A stretch of 64,000 bases of DNA, from positions 62,001 through 126,000 of the forward strand of contig NC_016621.1 in the NCBI RefSeq assembly GCF_000236405.1. Reading direction: 5' to 3'. Position 1 is the stretch's first letter; each line of letters starts with the position of its first letter. Below the pieces are notes generated by a model. That model was not told the origin of the DNA, ran no database searches, and saw only the letters and a list, made by a program, of their open reading frames with translations. This document shows positions 10,452-19,080 of the stretch, piece after piece. This DNA comes from Blattabacterium sp. (Cryptocercus punctulatus) str. Cpu. GTDB lineage: Bacteria; Bacteroidota; Bacteroidia; Flavobacteriales; Blattabacteriaceae. The position numbers and the translations under genes were made by a program.

Positions 10452-12035
10452 TTATTCTATTTTAGGTTCTCCCGATAAAATTTCTTTATCCGTATATTTT
10501 CTGTATATATCAAAATTTTTTATGAATTTTTTTACAAGATTTTTTACTTGATTTTGATACATTTTTTTATTTTTCCATGTTTTTTTTGGATTTAAAATAT
10601 TGGAAGATATACCTGGACAGTATTTTGGAATATGAAAATTAAATATAGGGTATTTTTCATAATCTACTTTGGATAAATATCCATCTAAAACACATTGAAC
10701 AAGTTTTCGTGTATATTTTAATTTTATCCTAAATCCGATGGATTCTTCAATAAAAAGTAGTCCTGTATTTACCATCCAGACATTTATTTCCAAATTATTT
10801 AATTTTTTTATTAACATTTTTGTATATTTAACTGGATTTAATAACATAAATGGAGCTCCAAAACAGGAAGAAAAAGTAGCTTGTGGGTTTTTTATATTTA
10901 ATTCTGTACCAGCTATTTTAGAAGTATAACCTAATAAAAAATAATAAGCAGATTGTGCTTTATTTAGTTTTGATATAGGAGGTAATATCCCAAAAGCATC
11001 ATAAGTAAGAAAAAAAATATTTCTAATATTGGAAGATATTAATTTTTTTTCTATATTTTTTATAAAATTAATTGGATAACTTACTCGTATATTTGGTGTA
11101 ATAGAATCATTTAAAAAATCTACTTCATTAGTATCTTTTTTTAAAATTACATTTTCCAACATTGCTCCTTTTTTAATAGCATAATAAATCATAGGTTCTG
11201 TTTTTTTAGAAATACCTAATATTTTTGCATAACAACCCCCTTCAAAATTAAAAATAATGTTGTCCTCCGTCCACCCATGTTCATCATCACCTATTAATTT
11301 TCTATTAGGATCATTAGAAATAGTAGTTTTTCCAGTCCCAGATAATCCAAAAAAAAGTGCTGTATCTTTTTTAGAAATCCCAATATTTGCAGAACAATGC
11401 ATAGGAAAAACATTTTTATATATAGGAAGTATAAAATTTAGAACAGAAAAAATAGATTTTTTTATTTCTCCTGTATATCCTGATCCACCAATTAATATAA
11501 CTTTTTTTTTAAAATTTAATATGGTAAAATTTTTTTTATGTGTACCATCTATAATTGGATTTGCCTGAAATCCAGGTGCACATATTAATAACCAATCTGG
11601 AAAAATTTTTTCAATTTTAGAAATTCTAAAAAAAAGATTATGGATAAATAAATCAGACCATGGATATTCACTAATAGACCGAATATTAAGTTGATACCGT
11701 TTATCAGAACAAAGATATCCATCTCTTACGTATAAGGTTTTTTTGGATAAGTATCTGACTAATTTTTGATATACATGATCAAATTTTTTAGAATTAAAAG
11801 ATTGATTAAATTTTTCATCCCACCAAATTTTTTTATTTGTAATGTTATCTTTAACAATAAATCTATCTTCAGGAGAACGACCAGTGAATATACCTGTATT
11901 TACTGCTAAAACTCCTGATTTAGTTTCTACACCCATTTTATTTTTAATAATTATATTTTGTAATTCTTCAGAAGATAATTGCCAATTATTTGAAGAATTT
12001 AAGATTCCATATTTTTCTAGATTAAGAGAACTCAT
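10452..12035 (-). CDS. pckA: phosphoenolpyruvate carboxykinase (ATP)
   Basis: Interconverts oxaloacetate + ATP with PEP + CO2 + ADP. The 527 residues match the ATP-dependent enzyme. 'NTGIFTGRSPEDRFIV' near residue 46 is the substrate-binding start. The kinase P-loop 'FGLSGTGKTTIS' and 'IGDDEHGW' (metal site) are in the middle, with 'FEGGCYAK' after. It is alone on its strand between two convergent or divergent neighbours. A possible -7 box lies at 12060-12067. In an obligate symbiont it would link the TCA cycle to sugar precursors (inference). Confidence 0.97.
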   Translation of the reverse strand: MSSLNLEKYGILNSSNNWQLSSEELQNIIIKNKMGVETKSGVLAVNTGIFTGRSPEDRFIVKDNITNKKIWWDEKFNQSFNSKKFDHVYQKLVRYLSKKTLYVRDGYLCSDKRYQLNIRSISEYPWSDLFIHNLFFRISKIEKIFPDWLLICAPGFQANPIIDGTHKKNFTILNFKKKVILIGGSGYTGEIKKSIFSVLNFILPIYKNVFPMHCSANIGISKKDTALFFGLSGTGKTTISNDPNRKLIGDDEHGWTEDNIIFNFEGGCYAKILGISKKTEPMIYYAIKKGAMLENVILKKDTNEVDFLNDSITPNIRVSYPINFIKNIEKKLISSNIRNIFFLTYDAFGILPPISKLNKAQSAYYFLLGYTSKIAGTELNIKNPQATFSSCFGAPFMLLNPVKYTKMLIKKLNNLEINVWMVNTGLLFIEESIGFRIKLKYTRKLVQCVLDGYLSKVDYEKYPIFNFHIPKYCPGISSNILNPKKTWKNKKMYQNQVKNLVKKFIKNFDIYRKYTDKEILSGEPKIE

Positions 12036-12059
12036 TTTTTATTGTATTTCTTAATAAAA

Positions 12060-12067
12060 CAAATTTA
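12060..12067 (-). promoter_or_regulatory. candidate -7 box for pckA
   Basis: The minus strand reads TAAATTTG, fitting the Bacteroidota -7 consensus TAnnTTTG, 24 bases before the pckA ATG. No clear -33 TTTG is visible at the expected spacing. AT-rich sequence makes chance matches common. Confidence 0.33.
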
Positions 12068-12089
12068 TATACGATTTATAAAAGTTTAC

Positions 12090-12097
12090 TAATTTTG
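12090..12097 (+). promoter_or_regulatory. candidate -7 box for acpP
   Basis: TAATTTTG fits TAnnTTTG and ends 28 bases before the acpP ATG, a plausible leader length for a highly expressed gene. A -33 element is not obvious. It sits in the divergent acpP/pckA gap. Confidence 0.35.
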
Positions 12098-12125
12098 TAT
12101 TAGAAAAAATAAAAATTACGATCCT

Positions 12126-12392
12126 ATGTCTGATATTGCATCAAAAGTAAAGTCACTTATTGTAGAAAAATTGAGTGTAGAAGAAAATGAGATTTTTAAT
12201 AAGGCTAGTTTTACTAATGATTTAGGTGCAGATTCCTTAGATATAGTAGAGCTTATTATGGAATTTGAAAAAGAATTTAATATTAGTATTTCTGATGAAA
12301 AAGCAGAAAAAATTACCACTGTAGGCGAGGCTATACAAGCTATCAAAAATATTTTAGATGAGAAAAAAAAAGAGGAGAATAGTTCGGTCTGA
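12126..12392 (+). CDS. acpP: acyl carrier protein
   Basis: Carries growing acyl chains on a phosphopantetheine arm during fatty acid synthesis. The 88 residues are acidic and helical, with the attachment serine in '[16 protein letters not shown]' and the N-terminal '[16 protein letters not shown]'. The C-terminal tail 'KKKEENSSV' is a few residues longer than usual. ATG start; the following gene is fabF, the classical acpP-fabF-rnc order. A hairpin separates acpP from fabF. Confidence 0.97.
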   Translation: MSDIASKVKSLIVEKLSVEENEIFNKASFTNDLGADSLDIVELIMEFEKEFNISISDEKAEKITTVGEAIQAIKNILDEKKKEENSSV

Positions 12393-12396
12393 TTAT

Positions 12397-12425
12397 ATAT
12401 AAAAAGTATTGATTCTTTTTTATAT
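12397..12425 (+). other. hairpin between acpP and fabF
   Basis: ATATAAAAAG (12397-12406) pairs with CTTTTTTATAT (12415-12425) around an eight-base loop, with one bulged T. It ends four bases before the fabF ATG at 12429. It has little GC, so it is a weak stem. It could reduce readthrough or fabF translation relative to acpP, or shield the acpP 3' end. Function is inferred only. Confidence 0.35.
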
Positions 12426-12428
12426 GTT

Positions 12429-13697
12429 ATGTTTATGAAAAAATTAAAAAGAGTAGTAGTTACAGGACTTGGATCTATTACTCCAATAGGAAATAATTTA
12501 GAAGAATATTGGACTTCCCTTATTAATGGAAAAAATGGTGCAGAGCCTATTACCTATTTTGATACTAAAAAATATAAAACTAAATTTGCGTGTGAATTAA
12601 AAAATTATGACCCAAATATTTTTTTTAGTAAAAAAGAACAAAAAAAATTGGATCCTTGTGCACAATATGGAATTTTAGCATCCTCTGAAGCCGTAAAAAA
12701 TAGTGGAATTAATTTTTCAAAAGAAAAAAGGGAACGTATTGGAGTTATTTGGTCTTCTGGAATTGGAGGTCTTCTCAATTTAGAAGAATCAATTTCTGAT
12801 TATGTAAATGGAGGAAGATTTCCTAAATTTAGTCCTTTTTTTATTCCTAAAATGTTAATAGATATTACTGCTGGATTTATTTCTATGAAATATGGACTTC
12901 ATGGACCTAATTATGCTACTGTATCCGCTTGTGCTTCTTCTTCTAATGCAATTGTAGATGCCTATCATTTAATATGTTTAGGAAAAGCAGATATTATGGT
13001 AACTGGTGGTTCTGAGGCAGCAATTACACAAAGTGGAGTCGGTGGGTTTAATGCCTTACATGCATTATCTACTAGAAATGAGGATTATAAAACTGCATCA
13101 CGTCCTTTTGATAAAGATAGGGATGGTTTTGTTTTGGGTGAAGGAGCAGGATGTCTAATATTGGAAGAATATAAACATGCTAAAAATAGAAATGCTAATA
13201 TATATGCTGAAATAGGTGGAGTGGGTATGTCTGGAGATGCATATCATATTACAGCTCCTCATCCAGAAGGAAAAGGGATTATTATTGCTATGAAAGCAGC
13301 TATAAAAGATGCGGAAATTGAATATCAAGAAGTTAATCATATTAATTCTCATGGAACTTCTACTATTTTAGGAGATCTCGCAGAAGTAAAAGCTATTCAA
13401 AAAGTTTTTCATAAAAATATATATAACATTAATATTAATTCTACTAAATCTATGACAGGCCATTTATTAGGTGCGGCTGGTTCTATAGAAGCTATTGCTT
13501 CTATACTTCCTTTAAAGGAAAAAATTATACCTCCAACTATAAATTTATTTCAAATAGATAAAAAAATAGATTCTAAAATTAATTTTACTCCAAATAATGC
13601 AATAAAAAAAGAAATTAAAATTAGTATATGCAATACTTTTGGTTTTGGAGGACATAACGTTTGTATTTTATTTAAAAAAATAGATGTTAAAAGATGA
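12429..13697 (+). CDS. fabF: beta-ketoacyl-ACP synthase II
   Basis: Condenses malonyl-ACP with acyl-ACP in chain elongation. 422 residues. The catalytic triad is visible: cysteine in 'VSACASSSNAI', histidine in 'NSHGTSTILGD', and histidine in 'STKSMTGHLLGAAGS'. 'GFGGHNVCIL' closes the C terminus. Either ATG 12429 or ATG 12435 (giving MKKLKRVVVTG, closer to relatives) could be the start. Follows acpP and overlaps rnc by 14 bases. Confidence 0.97.
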   Translation: MFMKKLKRVVVTGLGSITPIGNNLEEYWTSLINGKNGAEPITYFDTKKYKTKFACELKNYDPNIFFSKKEQKKLDPCAQYGILASSEAVKNSGINFSKEKRERIGVIWSSGIGGLLNLEESISDYVNGGRFPKFSPFFIPKMLIDITAGFISMKYGLHGPNYATVSACASSSNAIVDAYHLICLGKADIMVTGGSEAAITQSGVGGFNALHALSTRNEDYKTASRPFDKDRDGFVLGEGAGCLILEEYKHAKNRNANIYAEIGGVGMSGDAYHITAPHPEGKGIIIAMKAAIKDAEIEYQEVNHINSHGTSTILGDLAEVKAIQKVFHKNIYNININSTKSMTGHLLGAAGSIEAIASILPLKEKIIPPTINLFQIDKKIDSKINFTPNNAIKKEIKISICNTFGFGGHNVCILFKKIDVKR

Positions 13698-14397
13698 AGA
13701 TTCTATTTTAGTTAGTAAATTAAAAAAAATATTAGGATTTTGTCCCAAAAGAATAAGTTATTTAAAAGAAGTATTTATATATAGCTTTTCTACAAAGAAA
13801 AAAAATAAAAATTATTATATAGATTTTCAAAGATTAGAATTTTTAGGAGATGCCGTATTGAATTCTATTATTTCCCATTTTTTATATGAAAAACTTCCTG
13901 AAAAAAAAGAAGGTGAGTTAACTCAAGTACGATCTAAAATTGTATGTAGGAAAAATTTAAATGAAATTTTTAAAAAACTAACGTTAACAGAAATTTTTTT
14001 TAAAAAAAATAAATCAATGATATCTGATAATATGTTTGGAAATGCACTTGAATCTTTAATAGGTTTTATTTATTTAGAAATTGGATATCAGGGTTGTCAA
14101 AATTTTGTGTATAAAAAAATATTACATTTTCATGTAAATATTATGAAATTACAGAAGGAAATTTTTAGTTATAAAGTATGGATTATAGAATGGTCTCAAA
14201 AAAATAAATTTTTGATAAATTTTAATACTTTTAAAGAAGAAAAAAATAAAAATATAATTACTTATTTATCGGAATTTTACATATCTGAATATGAAATTCA
14301 AACAGTAGGAAGAGGCCCATCCAAAAAAAAATCAGAAGAACTTGCAGCAAAAAAAGCTTATTTTCTTATTCAAAAAAAGTATAAAAAAAATATTTGA
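13684..14397 (+). CDS. rnc: ribonuclease III
   Basis: Cleaves double-stranded RNA in rRNA precursors and some mRNAs. 237 residues. The signature 'RLEFLGDAVLNSIIS' is near residue 48, and a second acidic site is in 'DNMFGNALESLIGFIYLE'. The C-terminal double-stranded RNA-binding domain ends 'GRGPSKKKSEELAAKKAYFLI'. The ATG lies inside the end of fabF, so translation is probably coupled. Confidence 0.96.
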   Translation: MLKDEDSILVSKLKKILGFCPKRISYLKEVFIYSFSTKKKNKNYYIDFQRLEFLGDAVLNSIISHFLYEKLPEKKEGELTQVRSKIVCRKNLNEIFKKLTLTEIFFKKNKSMISDNMFGNALESLIGFIYLEIGYQGCQNFVYKKILHFHVNIMKLQKEIFSYKVWIIEWSQKNKFLINFNTFKEEKNKNIITYLSEFYISEYEIQTVGRGPSKKKSEELAAKKAYFLIQKKYKKNI

Positions 14398-14449
14398 TAT
14401 TTGAAAATTACAATACATAAAAAAATTGATCAAGAAAATATATGATGTT

Positions 14450-15232
14450 ATGTATAATAAAGAAAAAAAGTTTTCTTATATAAAAAAAGGCACAGGACAT
14501 CCACTAATATTACTTCATGGTTTAATGGGTGGATTAAGTAATTTTAATGCCCTTTTAAATTTTTTTCCAGAAAAAGGATATCAAGTAATAATACCTGTTT
14601 TACCTCTTTATAAGATGCCACTATTTCTTACAAATATTTACAGTTTATCTAAATATATTATTCATTTTTTAATAGAAATAGGAATTGAAAATTCTACATT
14701 GATAGGAAATTCATTAGGTGGCCATATTGCTTTAATTATAGCAAAAAAAAGAATAGATTTAGTACATTCTTTAGTTCTTACAGGAAGTTCTGGATTATTT
14801 GAAAAAGCTTTTGGAGATGCTTTTCCTAAAAGAGAGAACTATGAATATATTAAAAAAAAATCACAAGAGGTATTTTATGATCCTAAAATTGCTACTAAAG
14901 AATTAGTAGATGAAGTATTTCATATCGTGAATGATAAAAAAAAGGGAATTAAAACTTTATATATTGCGAAAAGTTCTATGAAGTATAATATGTCAAAAGA
15001 TTTATCCGTTATTGAAAAACCTATTTGTTTAATTTGGGGGAAACAAGATCCGGTAACTCCACCAGAAGTGGCAAAAGAATTTCATAGATTATTACCTCAT
15101 TCCGAATTATATTGGATAGATAAATGTGGCCATGTTCCTATGATGGAACATCCAAAAAAATTTATAAAAATTTTAGAAAAATGGTTATCTAAATTTAATT
15201 TAAATCATGAAAATTTTTTCTGTAAAGTTTAA
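14450..15232 (+). CDS. alpha/beta-fold hydrolase
   Basis: Predicted serine hydrolase of unknown substrate. The oxyanion segment 'LILLHGLMGG', nucleophile elbow 'GNSLGGH', acidic residue in 'WGKQDPVTPP', and histidine in 'DKCGHVPMMEHP' make a complete catalytic triad. I chose ATG 14450; a TTG at 14426 would add eight residues with no evident role. The 3' end overlaps engB by 26 bases, a coupling also found in other Flavobacteriia as I recall. No signal peptide, so cytoplasmic. Retention in a reduced genome implies use. Confidence 0.85.
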   Translation: MYNKEKKFSYIKKGTGHPLILLHGLMGGLSNFNALLNFFPEKGYQVIIPVLPLYKMPLFLTNIYSLSKYIIHFLIEIGIENSTLIGNSLGGHIALIIAKKRIDLVHSLVLTGSSGLFEKAFGDAFPKRENYEYIKKKSQEVFYDPKIATKELVDEVFHIVNDKKKGIKTLYIAKSSMKYNMSKDLSVIEKPICLIWGKQDPVTPPEVAKEFHRLLPHSELYWIDKCGHVPMMEHPKKFIKILEKWLSKFNLNHENFFCKV

Positions 15233-15848
15233 AAAAAGTATAGAAAATTCTAATCAATTTTTTTATTCTACTTTTCCTGAATATGCTTTTTCGGGACGTT
15301 CTAATGTAGGTAAATCTAGTTTGATAAATTTTATTATTAATTCCAAAAAAGAAGCTAAAGTCTCATCTTATCCTGGAAGAACGAAATTTATTAATTTTTT
15401 TTTAATTAACCATAAATGGTATTTAATAGATTTACCTGGATATGGTTATTCTTTTCAAAAAAATAGAATAATAGAAAAAAAAAAATTAATTAAAGATTAT
15501 ATTTTTTATAGAACTAATTTAGTTTATTTATTTTTACTTATAGATTGTAGAATAATTATACAAAAATTAGATCTAGATTTTATAAAAAAGTTAAAAACTT
15601 ATAACATACATTTTTGTATTGTTTTTACGAAAACGGATAAAATAAATTCAAAAATTTTAGATAGAAATATAAATTATTGTAAAGAAAAAATTGAAAAAAA
15701 TTTTTTTTCAATGCCTAAATATTTTAAAGTTTCTGTAAAAAAAAAATATGGAAGAGAAAAACTTATTCAAGTTATTCAAAATTTGAATGAATATTTTGAA
15801 TTTAAAAAAAAACCTTATAGAGAAAAACTTATTATTCCTAATTCATAG
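15207..15848 (+). CDS. engB: ribosome biogenesis GTP-binding protein EngB/YsxC
   Basis: GTPase for late 50S assembly. 213 residues. P-loop 'GRSNVGKSSLIN' near 29-40, 'SYPGRTKFINFF' (G2), 'DLPGYGYS' (G3, typical of EngB), and 'TKTDKI' (G4). An 11-base A run at 15475-15485 lies within the coding sequence. ATG start at 15207 overlaps the hydrolase gene. The last 34 bases overlap the convergent aroQ, so a sense/antisense overlap exists at the 3' ends. Confidence 0.95.
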   Translation: MKIFSVKFKKSIENSNQFFYSTFPEYAFSGRSNVGKSSLINFIINSKKEAKVSSYPGRTKFINFFLINHKWYLIDLPGYGYSFQKNRIIEKKKLIKDYIFYRTNLVYLFLLIDCRIIIQKLDLDFIKKLKTYNIHFCIVFTKTDKINSKILDRNINYCKEKIEKNFFSMPKYFKVSVKKKYGREKLIQVIQNLNEYFEFKKKPYREKLIIPNS

Positions 15849-16240
15849 GATTTCAATCCAAAACCAAAAATAGTACCTTTACAAACAGAAGATAAAAATG
15901 ATTTTTGTCTAAAAAGTTCTCTTGAATAGATATTAGAAATATGAACTTCTATAACTGGAGTAGAAATTGATTTAATAGCATCAGCAATCCCTAAAGAAGT
16001 ATGAGTATATGCTCCAGCATTGAGAACAATCCCATTTGATAGATATCCTATATCATGTAATATATCTATAATTTTACCTTCATGATTACTTTGATAATAG
16101 GTCATTTCTATAGAAGAAAAAATTTTTTTTCTTTTTAATCTATTAAAATAATTTATAAAATTTTCAGTACCGTATAATTCTGGTTCTCTTTTCCCCAAAA
16201 GATTTAAATTAGGACCATTAATAATACTAATTTTTTTCAT
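15815..16240 (-). CDS. aroQ: type II 3-dehydroquinate dehydratase
   Basis: Third step of the shikimate pathway. 141 residues, normal for type II. 'NGPNLNLLGKREPELYG' at 8-24 has the conserved asparagine, arginine and catalytic tyrosine. 'NAGAYTHTSLGIADAI' and 'EVHISNIYSRE' hold the substrate-binding asparagine and catalytic histidine. ATG start. The 5' end lies 14 bases inside the upstream pseudouridine synthase gene, so the two form an operon. Confidence 0.96.
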   Translation of the reverse strand: MKKISIINGPNLNLLGKREPELYGTENFINYFNRLKRKKIFSSIEMTYYQSNHEGKIIDILHDIGYLSNGIVLNAGAYTHTSLGIADAIKSISTPVIEVHISNIYSRELFRQKSFLSSVCKGTIFGFGLKSYELGIISFSL

Positions 16241-17000
16241 AAAAAAATTTTTTTACAGTATTATCTATTTCATTTTTATTTAAAAAATTCCAGCATCCTA
16301 TTTTAATATTTTTTTTAGTAAGACCTCCAAAATTAATTCTATCTAATTGAACTACTTTATAAGTTAATTTTTTAAAAATACGTTTAATTACTCTATTCCA
16401 TCCTATATGTAATCCAATTTTTATTCTATTTTTTTGTTCTCTGTATATAAAATCTATTTTTACTCTTCCTTCTCTGAGAAATATTTTTCCTTTTTGAATT
16501 TTATAGATATCTTCATCGTTAATTTTTTTATTTAGTAAAACATGATATATTTTTTTTATATTATATTTTGGATGAGTTAATTTTTCAGTTATAAATCCAT
16601 CATTGGTAAGAAGTAAAACTCCTGTAGTTGAACGATCTAATCTTCCAACAGGAAAAATTCTATAATTAGAAAAATTGGGAATTAAACTCATAACTGTTTT
16701 TCTATTAAATGGATCATGTGTAGAAGTAATAAATCCCTTAGGTTTATTAAGAAGTATATATATATTATTTTTTTTTTTAATTTTATTTCCATTTAATTTT
16801 ATAACATCATTTACATGTATAACTGTCCCCAATTTTGTAACGGGTATTCCATTAACTTTTACGATTCCTGATTGAATTAATTTGTCTGCATCTCTTCTAG
16901 AAGAGATGCCAGAATTGGATAAATAATGATTTAATCGTATAAATTTATTTTTTTTATTTTGTATATTATTCATTATAATTTTTAATTTTTTTTTAATCAT
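16227..17000 (-). CDS. rluB: RsuA/RluB-family pseudouridine synthase
   Basis: Converts a specific uridine in rRNA to pseudouridine. An S4 RNA-binding domain ('RLNHYLSNSGISSRRDADKL') covers about residues 22-80. The catalytic aspartate is in 'PVGRLDRSTTGVLLLTNDG'. 'VLLNKPKGFITS' style opening of the synthase domain is also seen. 257 residues. ATG 17000; an internal ATG at 16973 is an alternative. Whether it is RluB or a close relative cannot be settled; family is certain. Confidence 0.88.
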   Translation of the reverse strand: MIKKKLKIIMNNIQNKKNKFIRLNHYLSNSGISSRRDADKLIQSGIVKVNGIPVTKLGTVIHVNDVIKLNGNKIKKKNNIYILLNKPKGFITSTHDPFNRKTVMSLIPNFSNYRIFPVGRLDRSTTGVLLLTNDGFITEKLTHPKYNIKKIYHVLLNKKINDEDIYKIQKGKIFLREGRVKIDFIYREQKNRIKIGLHIGWNRVIKRIFKKLTYKVVQLDRINFGGLTKKNIKIGCWNFLNKNEIDNTVKKFFYEKN

Positions 17001-17010
17001 AGTATAGTAC

Positions 17011-17952
17011 TTAAAAACGAAATAAAACTTCTGTTGTATACTTTTTTAATATTTTTTTAGAAATATCATAATTTGGAGTAAATCCTAAAATAAATCCCCC
17101 CCCTCCAGAACCACATAATTTTAAATAATGAAGGTCAGTAAAAAGGCTTTTTTTCCATATTTTCCAAAATATTTTGGGGATCATAGGACGAAAGTGAATA
17201 AAAACCCAAGTAGAAAGTAATTTTACGTTTTTTAGCATAATTTTAAAATTTCCTTTTAAAAAGGATTCAATACATTTTTCATTATATTTCATAAATTCTT
17301 CTTTTAATATTTTTTTGAATTCATCATTTTTTAATTTTACGAAAAAAAATTTTTCTATCATAAAAGAAGTTTTTCTAGAAAAACCAGTATCCAGTAAAAA
17401 AATTGCTCCTTTCCCTTTAAATTTATTTTTTTCAGGAATTTTTATGGCCGAAATATTTGTTGATGAACGTATAAGTAATGGTTTATTAAAATAACAAATT
17501 AAAGGATCTATTCCGGAACTTTTTCCGTGGAAAAAAGATTCCATTTGGCTAAATATTTTTTTTAAAATTATTATATTTTTATTATTTAAACATTTTTTTA
17601 GTTTTTTTTTAGCATATTTATCATAAATAGAGGAAACTAAAGCACCAGAACTCCCTATTCCATATCCTTTAGGGATGTTTGATTGAAAATAAATTCCTTT
17701 TTGGATATCTTTTTGTAATTTTTTAAGATCAATTTTCACTAAATTTTTTTTACTTTTTTTTAAAAAAAATAAAAATTTATAATATTTTTTTAATTCTAAA
17801 TTGGAATAAAAAAATTCTTTATTTTTGGTAGAATTAAGAAATTTTAAAGATCCTTTATAAAAATTATAAGGAATGGAAAGTCCAATAGAATTTTCTATAA
17901 TTCCGTATTCTCCAAATAAAAGAACTTTAGAATAAAAAATCGATTGTTTCAT
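17011..17952 (-). CDS. mvk: mevalonate kinase (GHMP kinase)
   Basis: GHMP-family kinase, 313 residues, closely resembling the flavobacterial mevalonate kinase as I remember it: 'SKVLLFGEYGIIENSIGLSI' at the start, ATP loop 'IPKGYGIGSSGALVSSIYDK', 'MESFFHGKSSGIDPL', and C-terminal 'LKLCGSGGGGFILGF'. This would place isoprenoid synthesis on the mevalonate route and feed uppS at 19081. ATG start. It precedes the rluB-aroQ pair with ten bases between. Other mevalonate enzymes are outside the window. The substrate is inferred from family similarity. Confidence 0.85.
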   Translation of the reverse strand: MKQSIFYSKVLLFGEYGIIENSIGLSIPYNFYKGSLKFLNSTKNKEFFYSNLELKKYYKFLFFLKKSKKNLVKIDLKKLQKDIQKGIYFQSNIPKGYGIGSSGALVSSIYDKYAKKKLKKCLNNKNIIILKKIFSQMESFFHGKSSGIDPLICYFNKPLLIRSSTNISAIKIPEKNKFKGKGAIFLLDTGFSRKTSFMIEKFFFVKLKNDEFKKILKEEFMKYNEKCIESFLKGNFKIMLKNVKLLSTWVFIHFRPMIPKIFWKIWKKSLFTDLHYLKLCGSGGGGFILGFTPNYDISKKILKKYTTEVLFRF

Positions 17953-18037
17953 ACTTTTTTTTTATTTTTATTGTAAATAATAAATAATAAAAAAGAAAAT
18001 AAATTTAATTAAAATCATTAAAATTATTTTTTTATAG

Positions 18038-18106
18038 ATGAAATTTTTAAAAATAATATTTTATATTTTTTTTACCATATTTTGTAGATTCAATAATAAT
18101 AAATAA
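18038..18106 (+). other. 22-codon hydrophobic ORF directly before nadK
   Basis: ATG at 18038 opens 'MKFLKIIFYIFFTIFC' followed by six residues and TAA, two bases before the nadK start. It looks like a signal peptide or a single membrane segment. It may be the remnant of a lost exported protein, a small leader peptide coupling translation to nadK, or chance in T-rich DNA. Confidence 0.25.
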
Positions 18107-18108
18107 CG

Positions 18109-18993
18109 ATGAAAGTAGCCTTATATGGACAAAAAATTGGAAAAAAAAATATTCCATATCTTAATCAGTTCATTGGCTATATATTTAATAATTCAATAGA
18201 TATATCTATTGAAAAATCATTTTTTAATATTTTGTCTTCTTTTGAAGAATTTAAAAATCTTAATGTTCCTGTTTTTTCTCATTATAAAGAATTAACAAAA
18301 GATTTTAGTTTAATGTTTACTTTTGGAGGAGATGGAACTATTTTATCTTCTTTAACTTTTATTAGAGATACTGGAATTCCTATTGTAGGTGTAAATACAG
18401 GAAATTTAGGATTTTTAGCTACCTTTAATAAAGATGTTTTTATTAAAAAAATAGATCAAATTTTCGATCAAAAATTTCATTTGATTCCTAGAAGTCTATT
18501 GTGGTTAGAAACTTCTATTACGGATCATAATCCATTTTTTAATTTTGCATTAAATGAGATTGTGATTTTCCGAAAAGAAACTGTTTCTATGATTACTATA
18601 GACGCTTATATAGATAAGCAATTTTTGACTTCTTATTGGGCAGATGGATTAATTATTTCTACTCCTACGGGATCTACTGGATATTCTTTAAGTTGTGGAG
18701 GACCTATTATTACTCCTGAAAATAAAAATTTTGTTATTACACCTATATCTCCACATAATTTATTTTCACGTCCATTGATTATTTCCGATTGTCAAAAAGT
18801 ACATTTAAAAATACATAGTAGAGTAAAATATTATTCATTATCTATGGATACTAGATTGACATCTTTAAAAAAAAATAATGAATTATATATTAGAAAAGCC
18901 CCTTTTTATATATATATTATTCAAGAAGAAAAATATACTTATTATAAAACTTTACGAGAAAAATTATTATGGGGGATGGATCAAAGAAATTAA
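18109..18993 (+). CDS. nadK: NAD kinase
   Basis: Phosphorylates NAD to NADP. 294 residues. The GGDGT motif is at 73-77, followed by 'GVNTGNLGFLA'. The glycine-rich 'TPTGSTGYSLSCGGPI' and the NE motif 'ALNEIVI' are also present. ATG start. In flavobacteria nadK is followed by a DUF6089 outer-membrane gene, then uppS and bamA; that intervening gene appears lost here, leaving an 87-base gap. Confidence 0.97.
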   Translation: MKVALYGQKIGKKNIPYLNQFIGYIFNNSIDISIEKSFFNILSSFEEFKNLNVPVFSHYKELTKDFSLMFTFGGDGTILSSLTFIRDTGIPIVGVNTGNLGFLATFNKDVFIKKIDQIFDQKFHLIPRSLLWLETSITDHNPFFNFALNEIVIFRKETVSMITIDAYIDKQFLTSYWADGLIISTPTGSTGYSLSCGGPIITPENKNFVITPISPHNLFSRPLIISDCQKVHLKIHSRVKYYSLSMDTRLTSLKKNNELYIRKAPFYIYIIQEEKYTYYKTLREKLLWGMDQRN

Positions 18994-19080
18994 TTAATGA
19001 TAAGTTAGAAAAAATCTATTTTTCTTTATTTTTTTTTATTTATATATTTGTTTTTATTAAATAGTTAGAATGATTGATAT

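Noticed and set aside
11257-11568. 103-codon plus-strand ORF inside pckA
   Set aside because: Antisense shadow of the P-loop region of pckA; no recognisable domain.
12116-12346. 76-codon minus-strand ORF over acpP
   Set aside because: Antisense shadow of acpP; serine/isoleucine-rich composition results from the codons of the true gene.
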